Assembly: GCA_949592205.1 (NCBI GenBank)
Contig: CATIUR010000003.1
Span: forward strand, 73,374,501 to 73,438,500
Length of the DNA stretch: 64,000 bases
Reading direction: 5' to 3'
DNA from: Helichrysum umbraculigerum
Lineage: Eukaryota; Streptophyta; Magnoliopsida; Asterales; Asteraceae
Part shown: one piece after another, positions 22,879 through 34,150 of the stretch
Layout: the number at the start of each line of letters is the position of its first letter
How positions within the stretch are numbered: the stretch's first letter is position 1
Program-made: the position numbers and the translations under genes
Notes under the pieces: generated by a model
What the model was told of the DNA's origin: nothing
The model's input: only the letters and a program-made list of their open reading frames with translations
Database searches by the model: none

Positions 22879-23590
22879 GATTTTCCTGAGAATAGAAGGA
22901 TAGGGTTCGTGAGAGATTGTCCATAAATGATGATTATCATAGATGTAAATATACAAATGCGGTAATATACAACATCACAATATGACAATCAACATTATAG
23001 AACAATCAAGAGGAGTTGAATAACCATCTCTACTGACTAGCAACTACGTGCTAACTAGCCTGGTTATTTGAATTGTTTTGAGTTAGGTAAGGTCTCGCTC
23101 GAAGTGACTTGGTGGTCCTCCTAGCTACCTATGAGTTTCGTGATTACAAGAGATGTTGTCGAGAGCGGGATGAAATAGAAGATGTTTCGGTGGGTGTGTG
23201 TTGCCATCTCTATGACAAAGTGTTTGAATATGTGAGTGTCTATATATATAATATATAATAGACTAGCGTACTGTGCTTGATCGATGACTAACTATGTATA
23301 TATACTTATATCACATAATAGTCTTATGAGTGTCTAGCACAAAAAAAATTTTGAGTCCCGGTTTCTCTCGAGGTCAGAGTCAACTAATGTATTCCTATTC
23401 CAGCATAACCATTTCAAGCCTTACATCATCTTTATTTAATTGTACATAGTTGATCAAGCTATGTTAAATTAAACTTGTATGACGTAACTCTTGAACCAAT
23501 CACACTTAACAGCAAATACTGCCTAACGGTCATAGTCTAGGCCCACTAATGCAACCTAGTTCACTATAACCTTAGGCTCTGATACCAATC

Positions 23591-26280
23591 TGTAACACCC
23601 CCAAATTTAATGAATCGCGGAAGCATACTTTGGGTGTTACTAATCAATACACAAAGCACATAGATACATAATGAACGACCACTACATGCGTCGTTTTACA
23701 AATACATTGATTAACGTAAAAGTCTACATATGTTTTACAAAAGACGAGTTCGCATAGATATTTGAGAGATTCTAACACATATCTAATTTTAGCAAAATAT
23801 AGAAATGCAAGGAAATCTCTTGATGTTTATACGATTGCATGCGACTCGAGCTACAGTATCCTGATAGGCAGTCCAACTTACTGCTGAGTACCTGAGATAA
23901 CATGCTAAAAGGTCAGCTATAAAGCTGGTGAGCTCACAGGTTTGATATGATAATATATGATTTGTGAACCGCAAGATTTAATGATTCGATTTACAAAGCA
24001 TGTAAATAATTGGATGATGAGTATCACATGAATATTTGTAATTAAACAAATAAGTAAAGATTGATACAACTAACATGAGCACATAGTCTGAGCTTAACTG
24101 AGGGGTCAGGATCACAATCAAGTGCCTGATCGAGGGTGCCTCTATGCGTATGCCTAATCAACATACGTTTGAACAAATGATAATGCGTCCGTTTGACAGG
24201 TTAGTGCTTGCTAACTCGGACGGGGATTGTCAATCCCATATGGTACCATACACTAACATTCACGCTAAATCATATTAACAGAACTATGCTTCAGAGGACT
24301 TTGATTGATTAGATGAAAACAACTCATGCAGCATATGTGATAATTTGATACTTGCGTTCACATGTAAAACAAAACAGAGCATGTATCTCACCCCTAGGTA
24401 AAAGCATTTAAAATAGGGGCTATGAGACTCACCTGAGCCTAATGAATTGTTAGCCAACAATTTATGATGATTCACAATGATTTGATGTCGTTACAACGAC
24501 TGAACCTGCAGGGCGTCTTAGACGCGCAAGGTTTTGATAATGATTAGATATTGAACCTGCCAGGCGTATTAAACGCGCAAGGTTTTGATTGATTAGATGA
24601 CTCTACGGACCATCTATGCTAGTTGTTCCCTCAACTAGTTATGCCCAAATACTTTGGTTGTCGATTAGGTTTGAGTTTTGAAAATGTATACGGGTCGTTG
24701 GTGATGGTTTGTACTAATAATTTCAAACTATTATTATTATACATGATTCGTTGGGCTTATAAAAGTGTATGTGTTTCATATATAAATCGTATCGTATAGG
24801 TTTAGTTGTTAATCAAGTTCATTATATCCGTTACACTTTATTTCATAATTTACAAAATTTGGTACGAGTCTGAAAACAGTAATATACCATTTTCGGGCCC
24901 TAAACGACCCCGGATGGCCTAAAACTGACTAGGCTAAGGTACTTAGCATTGATTATTGGGTCGTTTCCAAGTGACTTTGCGAATTTGAGCTCAATCCGTT
25001 ATAATAAATTTTTCATCGAGAAGCTACCCTAAAATATGTTGTGAAATCGTCGACGTTTTCGAAAATTTACATGTTCTGTTTTAGCTAGAATTCGCAGGGC
25101 TAGTTTATTGATTCGTTGGGTCATGAAATATAAGAGGGGAATCCGCCGGATTCCCTTGAATCCGCCGGATTGATGACAAATGAAGGGAATCCGCCGGATT
25201 CTATTGAATCCGCCGGATTCATGTTAATTTAAAGGACGCGCCGGGTACAGTCAGCACGCGCCGGGTTGTTCTTGGTTCTGGGTAGGAATCCGCCGGATTC
25301 ACCATGAATCCGCCGGATTCAAAGGTCTGGTTCGAGTCTGCCGTTTCAAAATCATACCCAAACCAATTCTAATCCGCAATTTAACTAGCAATCATCAATC
25401 CTAGCACTAATACATGATAATATATGTTATTTAAACACGTATTTAAACAAAGTTTGAAGTTCCTTACAATTTGAAGAAAATGAAATCGTTGAGGATGATG
25501 ATGACAAACTACACGATGATGATGACGATCTTGTGTTGTTGTTGTTAGTGTTAATTTGTTGTTTGATTTTGAAAAGATAGAGAGAAATGAGAGGGAGAGA
25601 TAGAGCCGAGAGATAGATAGAAAATGAAGAGAATGGATCGGCCATCTCCAATTATTGGAGGTGGTTGATCCGACTTCGATCCGTTCCGTGGTATTTTGAC
25701 CCGTGTTTTGGTACCCGATCGTAAAAGTAGTATAACGTTTTAATTCAATAAATTTCTAAAAATAAAATCGTACTTACTTTTATTCGAAGTATTTCATAAA
25801 AATACATCTAATGCGATATAAAAATATATCTTTGTTTTATGTTTGAGAGACGGATATAATTTAATTGGTTTCGTCGCGTTTGAGTAAAATTGTATAAAAC
25901 GAAATATGTTTTATTTTATCTGAAGTAAATAATAATTATTAATTTCAATAATAATTCATTATTTATATATAGTTTTGTCGTGGACGTTTGATTTGTACGA
26001 TACGAGATGCTTGATATATTATCAAAATAATATATAATAATTATGAAGGTATTAAATAACAATTCCATATTACTTAATCACTTGATTTTTACCAACGCCG
26101 TATAATTGAATCGGAATTCGGCCGATTTGAAAATGAACGATTAAATCTAATCGAGTACTGATATATATATTCATCAATATATATTTTGATACATACAATT
26201 AGTCTAATACATAGCACTAACTACATGTATTACATAATGATTAGGAACTAATTTCTAGTCCTAATTTGACGGGTGTCACA
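23591..26280 (-). repeat. LTR 2 of tandem array (2690 bp)
   Basis: The sequence repeats LTR 1 at a distance of 7870 bp with no difference that I noticed. It is shared between the two complete units. The palindrome cluster lies at 25138-25320. Confidence 0.95.
25138..25320. repeat. GAATCCGCCGGATTC palindrome cluster, LTR 2
   Basis: Copy of the cluster at 17268-17450, with the same six palindromes and two ACGCGCCGGG boxes. Confidence 0.95.
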
Positions 26281-26314
26281 TTCTCCCCTTGTTAAGAGAA
26301 TTTCGTCCCGAAAT

Positions 26315-29300
26315 TTAACTTGAGTTTGGTATTTGAGTGGAGTCTGAAAATAGATGTGGATATTTGAGTCGCATCTGGTCTTCCCGTTCCCAGGTGAATT
26401 CCGGCCCACGCCGCGAATTCCACCGAACCTTGACAATTGGAATACGACTTTGCTTAAGCTGTTTGACCTCACGGTCCATGACCTCCACTGGTGTCTCGAC
26501 AAAATTTAGTTTGTCGTCGATTTGAATTTCCTCGAGAGGGATAATGAGTGTCTCGTCGGATAGACATTTCTTCAGGTTAGAAATGTGAAATGTGGGATGC
26601 ACGCTACTGAGCTCTGGAGGTAGCTGCAATCGATATGCGACTGGACCAATCCTTTCAAGGATCTCAAAAGGTCCAATGTATCTAGGGTTTAACTTCCCAC
26701 GTTTACCAAAACGGATGACACCTTTCCAAGGTGACACTTTGAGCAAAACTCGATCCCCAACCTGGAACTCGAGCTGCTTACGTCTCACGTCAGCATAACT
26801 CTTCTGACGATCACGTGCGGCTTTCAGCCGTTGCTGGATACCAACGATCTTTTCGGTGGTTTCATGAATGATTTCAGGACCAGTGAGTTGACTATCTCCA
26901 ACTTCGGTCCAACAGATAGGCGATCGGCACTTACGACCGTAAAGTGCCTCAAAAGGTGCAGCTCCAATACTGGTGTGGTAGCTGTTGTTGTATGAGAATT
27001 CACACAATGGCAAATGCTGTTCCCAATTTGCACCGAAGTCAATTACGCAGGCGCGTAACATATCTTCCAGTGTTTGAATTGTTCTTTCACTTTGGCCATC
27101 GGTTTGTGGATGATAGGCTGTACTCATATCTAAACGAGTACCCAATGACTTTTGTAATGATTGCCAAAAGTTAGATGTGAATCGGCTGTCTCTATCAGAG
27201 ATAATTGAGATTGGAACGCCGTGCCTTGTTACGATCTCCTTCATATAGATTCGCGTGAGACGTTCCATTTTGTCGGTTTCCTTCATAGCAATGAAGTGAG
27301 CAGATTTGGTTAGACGATCAACTATTACCCATATAGTATCGCAACCACTTGATGTTTTCGGGAGTTTAGTGATGAAATCCATGGAGATTTGCTCCCATTT
27401 CCATTGAGGAATTTCCGGTTGCTGGAGCAAGCCGGAGGGTTTCTGATATTCGGCTTTAACCTTGGAACATGTGAGGCATTTGCTAACGTACATGGAAATC
27501 TCTGCTTTCATGCTCGGCCACCAGTACAGTCCCTTGATGCCATGATACATCTTGTCCGATCCAGGATGTATAGAGTATTTGGACTTGTGAGCTTCATCCA
27601 TCACAAAGTCTCGAAGATTCCCAAACTTGGGTAACCAGATTCGGTTTGCGAAGTACTTGACTCCATTGGGTTTGGTTTCAAATTGATTCTCCATATTTCG
27701 CAAGGCCTCTTCCTTGATGTTTTCAGGTTTCAATGCTTCGAGTTGAGCAGTGAGGATTTGAATGATTAGATCATTATGAATGATAATACTGAGGGCTCGG
27801 ACTCGAAGAGGTTTGGTGCGCTCTTTTCGACTTAGGGCATCAGCAACTACATTTGCTTTACCCGGATGATACTTGATCTCGCAGTCATAATCGGTGAGCA
27901 ACTCGACCCATCGTCGTTGCCTCATGTTGAGATCCTTCTGATCGAATATATGCTGGAGGCTCTTATGATCAGTGAAGATGGTACATTTCGTGCCATACAG
28001 ATAATGTCTCCAGATTTTGAGAGCGAACACTACGGCTCCTAATTCGAGATCATGGGTTGTGTAGTTCTTCTCATGAACTTTAAGTTGTCGGGAGGCGTAA
28101 GCTATGACTTTCTCTCGTTGCATCAACACGCAACCAAGTCCCTGATGCGAAGCATCGCAATATACCACGAAGTCTTCGTTACCTTCGGGTAGTGATAGGA
28201 TGGGCGCACTGCAAAGCTTTTGCTTTAATAACTGAAATGCTGACTCTTGCTTATCAGTCCAATTGAACTTCTTCTCTTTCTGAGTCAGTGTTGTGAGTGG
28301 TTGTGCTATTTTGGAGAAATTCTCAATGAAGCGTCGATAGTAACCAGCCAATCCTAAAAATTGGCGTACTTCTGTCGGCGTTGACGGTGCTTGCCAGCAC
28401 TTGATAGCCTCGATCTTTGAGGGATCAACATGAATTCCCTGACTGTCAATCACATGACCAAGGAATTGAACGGTCTGAATCCAGAACTCACACTTGGAGA
28501 ACTTAGCATATAACTCTTCGTGTCTGAGAAGTTCTAGAATGGTTTTGAGATGCTGCTCGTGCTCTTGCTCGTTGCGTGAGTAGATAAGAATGTCGTCTAT
28601 GAAGACAATGACAAACTTGTCAAGATATGGTTTGCACACCCGGTTCATAAGATCCATGAATACTGCCGGTGCGTTAGTCAAACCAAAGGCCATAACCTGA
28701 AACTCGTAATGACCATAGCGAGTTCGGAAAGCAGTTTTCGGAATATCTTCATCGCGAACTCGTAACTGATGATAACCCGATCGTAGATCTATTTTCGAAT
28801 AGATGCTTGACCCTTGGAGTTGGTCGAACAGGTCATCAATACGAGGAAGTGGATAACGGTTCTTGATGGTTAATTTGTTCAACTCTCTGTAGTCGATACA
28901 CATCCTGAATGAACCGTCCTTCTTTTTCACAAACAGGACCGGAGCTCCCCAGGGTGAAGAACTCGGTCTTATGAAACCCTTATCCAGAAGTTCCTGTAAC
29001 TGAACAGACAACTCCTGAAGTTCTGAAGGGGCTAAACGATATGGTGCTCGTGCCACGGGTGCTGCCCCAGGCACAAGGTCTATTGAGAACTCGACTTGCC
29101 TTGGTGGTGGAAGACCAGGCAATTCTTCAGGAAAAACTTCTGGAAAGTCTCTAACGATGGGCACATCCTCGAGTCGTTTCTCTTCCGACTTTTTCTCAAT
29201 AACATGAGCGAGGATTGCCTGATAACCTTTCCTAAGGTACTTGCGAGTCTTCATGCAGGATATGATATTCAATCTCGTCCCACTGGTCTCCCCTTGTATG

Positions 29301-30748
29301 ATCAAAGTACTACCAGTGACGAGAGGAATACGAACGATCTTGTCATGACATACAACTTCAGCTCGATGCTTGGATAGCCAATCCATGCCTACTACTATGT
29401 CAAAACTTCCAATCTCGATAGGTATGAGGTTTATGGGAAATAGTTCATTTGCGAGGTTTAGGGTGCAATTTGGTATTACACTATCGGCCTCGATCAATTT
29501 GCCATTAGCTAACTCTACAGTGTACTTAGCTTCTAAGGCAACAGGTGAAATGTCTAATAGTGGGCTAAATTCCTCAGATATAAAACTCTTATCAGCACCA
29601 GTATCAAACAAAATTGAAGCAGTTAAATTGTTGAGAAGAAACATACCCGTGACCACATTAGGGTCTTCACGGGCGTCTCCAGCATTCAGCACAAAAGCTC
29701 TGCCCCTAGCAACGTTGTTGTTGTTACCCTTGTTCTTTAGCTTCGGACACGCATTCCTGAAGTGTCCAGTGTTTCCACACTCATAGCATGCTCGGGGTTG
29801 GTTGTTGTTGGTGTTGGTGGTGGGGTTAGTTGCAGGTGTTCGACAGTCTTTGGTAAGATGTCCATACCTCTTGCAGTTGTTGCAGGGTGCACTACAAGGA
29901 CCATCATGATGACGATTGCACTTTGAACAGTAGGGTTTACTTCCAGTGTACCCTTTCCTCTCTCCAGAACCTGATGTGTCATTCTTGACAGTCTCAGTCT
30001 TTTTGAAGGTCTGCTGGTTCTGATTCCCAGACCATTTTCTCTTGTTGTTGTTCCCAGAAGATGAGACAGTGTTTCCTGGGCTCTCTTGCATAGCCATGAG
30101 CTCATGAGCTAAACGAATTGCTCCCTGAATGGTGGTTTTGCCGGAAGAGGCAACGTTCCCCCGGACAGGTTCCGGAAGACCGCGAATGTACCTCTTGACC
30201 TTGTCGGTCTCAGTGCTTACTAAGGCTGGGCGGAGGGTTGCCAGTTGTTGAAACCTAGTGGTATAACCAACAATGTCGGTTCCTTGAACCTTAAGATGCC
30301 AGAACTCCTCATCTAGCTTCTCGAGTTCTTCAGATGGGCAATACTCATCTGTGAGCATTTTCTTCAAATCTTCCCAGGGAAGTAGATAGGCGGTATCTAT
30401 ACCCACAGACTGGGTATACGAGTTCCACCAGGTGAGGGCACCGTCAGCAAGGGTGCATGTGGAAAACTGAACTCTATCCCCTTCCGCACATTTGCTAATG
30501 CGAAAGACAGATTCCATCTTCTCAACCCATCTGATTAGGCCGATGGCTCCTTCAGTTCCTTTAAAGCTCAGGGGTTTGCAGTTTTGAAAATCCTTGTAGG
30601 AACAAGGCTTGGCAGTGGGAGGGGTATTGGCAGTACCACTATTCCTTTCGGGGGTCTCTGATGAATGTCGCGCCAAGGCTTCAGTCACAGCCTGAGAGAT
30701 GATAGATGCCATCTGGGCATCAGTGTAAGTCCTTGACTTTGGCGGCAT
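26315..30748 (-). CDS. Intact gag-pol polyprotein, Tekay-type chromovirus, copy 3
   Basis: The predicted protein is identical to copy 2 over all 1477 residues. The single base change seen (30367) is a CTG to TTG leucine change in gag. All catalytic residues described for copy 2 are present. This unit has complete LTRs on both sides (23591-26280 and 31461-34150), a PBS at 31445-31457 and a PPT at 26281-26293, so it is structurally complete by itself. Its flank on the right is the interrupted pol of an opposite-strand relative. Confidence 0.96.
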   Translation of the reverse strand: MPPKSRTYTDAQMASIISQAVTEALARHSSETPERNSGTANTPPTAKPCSYKDFQNCKPLSFKGTEGAIGLIRWVEKMESVFRISKCAEGDRVQFSTCTLADGALTWWNSYTQSVGIDTAYLLPWEDLKKMLTDEYCPSEELEKLDEEFWHLKVQGTDIVGYTTRFQQLATLRPALVSTETDKVKRYIRGLPEPVRGNVASSGKTTIQGAIRLAHELMAMQESPGNTVSSSGNNNKRKWSGNQNQQTFKKTETVKNDTSGSGERKGYTGSKPYCSKCNRHHDGPCSAPCNNCKRYGHLTKDCRTPATNPTTNTNNNQPRACYECGNTGHFRNACPKLKNKGNNNNVARGRAFVLNAGDAREDPNVVTGMFLLNNLTASILFDTGADKSFISEEFSPLLDISPVALEAKYTVELANGKLIEADSVIPNCTLNLANELFPINLIPIEIGSFDIVVGMDWLSKHRAEVVCHDKIVRIPLVTGSTLIIQGETSGTRLNIISCMKTRKYLRKGYQAILAHVIEKKSEEKRLEDVPIVRDFPEVFPEELPGLPPPRQVEFSIDLVPGAAPVARAPYRLAPSELQELSVQLQELLDKGFIRPSSSPWGAPVLFVKKKDGSFRMCIDYRELNKLTIKNRYPLPRIDDLFDQLQGSSIYSKIDLRSGYHQLRVRDEDIPKTAFRTRYGHYEFQVMAFGLTNAPAVFMDLMNRVCKPYLDKFVIVFIDDILIYSRNEQEHEQHLKTILELLRHEELYAKFSKCEFWIQTVQFLGHVIDSQGIHVDPSKIEAIKCWQAPSTPTEVRQFLGLAGYYRRFIENFSKIAQPLTTLTQKEKKFNWTDKQESAFQLLKQKLCSAPILSLPEGNEDFVVYCDASHQGLGCVLMQREKVIAYASRQLKVHEKNYTTHDLELGAVVFALKIWRHYLYGTKCTIFTDHKSLQHIFDQKDLNMRQRRWVELLTDYDCEIKYHPGKANVVADALSRKERTKPLRVRALSIIIHNDLIIQILTAQLEALKPENIKEEALRNMENQFETKPNGVKYFANRIWLPKFGNLRDFVMDEAHKSKYSIHPGSDKMYHGIKGLYWWPSMKAEISMYVSKCLTCSKVKAEYQKPSGLLQQPEIPQWKWEQISMDFITKLPKTSSGCDTIWVIVDRLTKSAHFIAMKETDKMERLTRIYMKEIVTRHGVPISIISDRDSRFTSNFWQSLQKSLGTRLDMSTAYHPQTDGQSERTIQTLEDMLRACVIDFGANWEQHLPLCEFSYNNSYHTSIGAAPFEALYGRKCRSPICWTEVGDSQLTGPEIIHETTEKIVGIQQRLKAARDRQKSYADVRRKQLEFQVGDRVLLKVSPWKGVIRFGKRGKLNPRYIGPFEILERIGPVAYRLQLPPELSSVHPTFHISNLKKCLSDETLIIPLEEIQIDDKLNFVETPVEVMDREVKQLKQSRIPIVKVRWNSRRGPEFTWEREDQMRLKYPHLFSDSTQIPNSS

Positions 30749-31460
30749 GATTTTCCTGAGAATAGAAGGATAGGGTTCGTGAGAGATTGTCCATAAATGA
30801 TGATTATCATAGATGTAAATATACAAATGCGGTAATATACAACATCACAATATGACAATCAACATTATAGAACAATCAAGAGGAGTTGAATAACCATCTC
30901 TACTGACTAGCAACTACGTGCTAACTAGCCTGGTTATTTGAATTGTTTTGAGTTAGGTAAGGTCTCGCTCGAAGTGACTTGGTGGTCCTCCTAGCTACCT
31001 ATGAGTTTCGTGATTACAAGAGATGTTGTCGAGAGCGGGATGAAATAGAAGATGTTTCGGTGGGTGTGTGTTGCCATCTCTATGACAAAGTGTTTGAATA
31101 TGTGAGTGTCTATATATATAATATATAATAGACTAGCGTACTGTGCTTGATCGATGACTAACTATGTATATATACTTATATCACATAATAGTCTTATGAG
31201 TGTCTAGCACAAAAAAAATTTTGAGTCCCGGTTTCTCTCGAGGTCAGAGTCAACTAATGTATTCCTATTCCAGCATAACCATTTCAAGCCTTACATCATC
31301 TTTATTTAATTGTACATAGTTGATCAAGCTATGTTAAATTAAACTTGTATGACGTAACTCTTGAACCAATCACACTTAACAGCAAATACTGCCTAACGGT
31401 CATAGTCTAGGCCCACTAATGCAACCTAGTTCACTATAACCTTAGGCTCTGATACCAATC

Positions 31461-34150
31461 TGTAACACCCCCAAATTTAATGAATCGCGGAAGCATACTT
31501 TGGGTGTTACTAATCAATACACAAAGCACATAGATACATAATGAACGACCACTACATGCGTCGTTTTACAAATACATTGATTAACGTAAAAGTCTACATA
31601 TGTTTTACAAAAGACGAGTTCGCATAGATATTTGAGAGATTCTAACACATATCTAATTTTAGCAAAATATAGAAATGCAAGGAAATCTCTTGATGTTTAT
31701 ACGATTGCATGCGACTCGAGCTACAGTATCCTGATAGGCAGTCCAACTTACTGCTGAGTACCTGAGATAACATGCTAAAAGGTCAGCTATAAAGCTGGTG
31801 AGCTCACAGGTTTGATATGATAATATATGATTTGTGAACCGCAAGATTTAATGATTCGATTTACAAAGCATGTAAATAATTGGATGATGAGTATCACATG
31901 AATATTTGTAATTAAACAAATAAGTAAAGATTGATACAACTAACATGAGCACATAGTCTGAGCTTAACTGAGGGGTCAGGATCACAATCAAGTGCCTGAT
32001 CGAGGGTGCCTCTATGCGTATGCCTAATCAACATACGTTTGAACAAATGATAATGCGTCCGTTTGACAGGTTAGTGCTTGCTAACTCGGACGGGGATTGT
32101 CAATCCCATATGGTACCATACACTAACATTCACGCTAAATCATATTAACAGAACTATGCTTCAGAGGACTTTGATTGATTAGATGAAAACAACTCATGCA
32201 GCATATGTGATAATTTGATACTTGCGTTCACATGTAAAACAAAACAGAGCATGTATCTCACCCCTAGGTAAAAGCATTTAAAATAGGGGCTATGAGACTC
32301 ACCTGAGCCTAATGAATTGTTAGCCAACAATTTATGATGATTCACAATGATTTGATGTCGTTACAACGACTGAACCTGCAGGGCGTCTTAGACGCGCAAG
32401 GTTTTGATAATGATTAGATATTGAACCTGCCAGGCGTATTAAACGCGCAAGGTTTTGATTGATTAGATGACTCTACGGACCATCTATGCTAGTTGTTCCC
32501 TCAACTAGTTATGCCCAAATACTTTGGTTGTCGATTAGGTTTGAGTTTTGAAAATGTATACGGGTCGTTGGTGATGGTTTGTACTAATAATTTCAAACTA
32601 TTATTATTATACATGATTCGTTGGGCTTATAAAAGTGTATGTGTTTCATATATAAATCGTATCGTATAGGTTTAGTTGTTAATCAAGTTCATTATATCCG
32701 TTACACTTTATTTCATAATTTACAAAATTTGGTACGAGTCTGAAAACAGTAATATACCATTTTCGGGCCCTAAACGACCCCGGATGGCCTAAAACTGACT
32801 AGGCTAAGGTACTTAGCATTGATTATTGGGTCGTTTCCAAGTGACTTTGCGAATTTGAGCTCAATCCGTTATAATAAATTTTTCATCGAGAAGCTACCCT
32901 AAAATATGTTGTGAAATCGTCGACGTTTTCGAAAATTTACATGTTCTGTTTTAGCTAGAATTCGCAGGGCTAGTTTATTGATTCGTTGGGTCATGAAATA
33001 TAAGAGGGGAATCCGCCGGATTCCCTTGAATCCGCCGGATTGATGACAAATGAAGGGAATCCGCCGGATTCTATTGAATCCGCCGGATTCATGTTAATTT
33101 AAAGGACGCGCCGGGTACAGTCAGCACGCGCCGGGTTGTTCTTGGTTCTGGGTAGGAATCCGCCGGATTCACCATGAATCCGCCGGATTCAAAGGTCTGG
33201 TTCGAGTCTGCCGTTTCAAAATCATACCCAAACCAATTCTAATCCGCAATTTAACTAGCAATCATCAATCCTAGCACTAATACATGATAATATATGTTAT
33301 TTAAACACGTATTTAAACAAAGTTTGAAGTTCCTTACAATTTGAAGAAAATGAAATCGTTGAGGATGATGATGACAAACTACACGATGATGATGACGATC
33401 TTGTGTTGTTGTTGTTAGTGTTAATTTGTTGTTTGATTTTGAAAAGATAGAGAGAAATGAGAGGGAGAGATAGAGCCGAGAGATAGATAGAAAATGAAGA
33501 GAATGGATCGGCCATCTCCAATTATTGGAGGTGGTTGATCCGACTTCGATCCGTTCCGTGGTATTTTGACCCGTGTTTTGGTACCCGATCGTAAAAGTAG
33601 TATAACGTTTTAATTCAATAAATTTCTAAAAATAAAATCGTACTTACTTTTATTCGAAGTATTTCATAAAAATACATCTAATGCGATATAAAAATATATC
33701 TTTGTTTTATGTTTGAGAGACGGATATAATTTAATTGGTTTCGTCGCGTTTGAGTAAAATTGTATAAAACGAAATATGTTTTATTTTATCTGAAGTAAAT
33801 AATAATTATTAATTTCAATAATAATTCATTATTTATATATAGTTTTGTCGTGGACGTTTGATTTGTACGATACGAGATGCTTGATATATTATCAAAATAA
33901 TATATAATAATTATGAAGGTATTAAATAACAATTCCATATTACTTAATCACTTGATTTTTACCAACGCCGTATAATTGAATCGGAATTCGGCCGATTTGA
34001 AAATGAACGATTAAATCTAATCGAGTACTGATATATATATTCATCAATATATATTTTGATACATACAATTAGTCTAATACATAGCACTAACTACATGTAT
34101 TACATAATGATTAGGAACTAATTTCTAGTCCTAATTTGACGGGTGTCACA
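31461..34150 (-). repeat. LTR 3 of tandem array (5' LTR, 2690 bp)
   Basis: The outermost LTR. Its minus-strand start, TGTGACACCC, is exactly at 34150, and the next base (34151) belongs to the pol gene of another element. This clean end is what an integrase-made junction should look like. GCACT at 34151-34155 is the expected target-site copy; the partner is lost with the truncated left end. Confidence 0.95.
33008..33190. repeat. GAATCCGCCGGATTC palindrome cluster, LTR 3
   Basis: Third copy of the same cluster, without any difference that I noticed from the copies at 17268 and 25138. Confidence 0.95.

Larger units (their letters stand above)
12111..34150 (-). mobile_element. Head-to-tail tandem array of a Tekay-type Ty3/gypsy retrotransposon, 7870-bp period
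   Basis: In plus coordinates the order is truncated interior (12111-15720), LTR (15721-18410), interior (18411-23590), LTR (23591-26280), interior (26281-31460), LTR (31461-34150). Adjacent units share a single LTR. Every boundary repeats at exactly 7870 bp, and comparing the copies I noticed one base difference (A at 30367 versus G at 22497 and 14627), synonymous in pol. The right end is the exact LTR terminus; the left end is broken. Known routes to this structure are unequal recombination between LTRs and integration of circular or concatenated copies. An assembly duplication is also possible. Confidence 0.95.
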
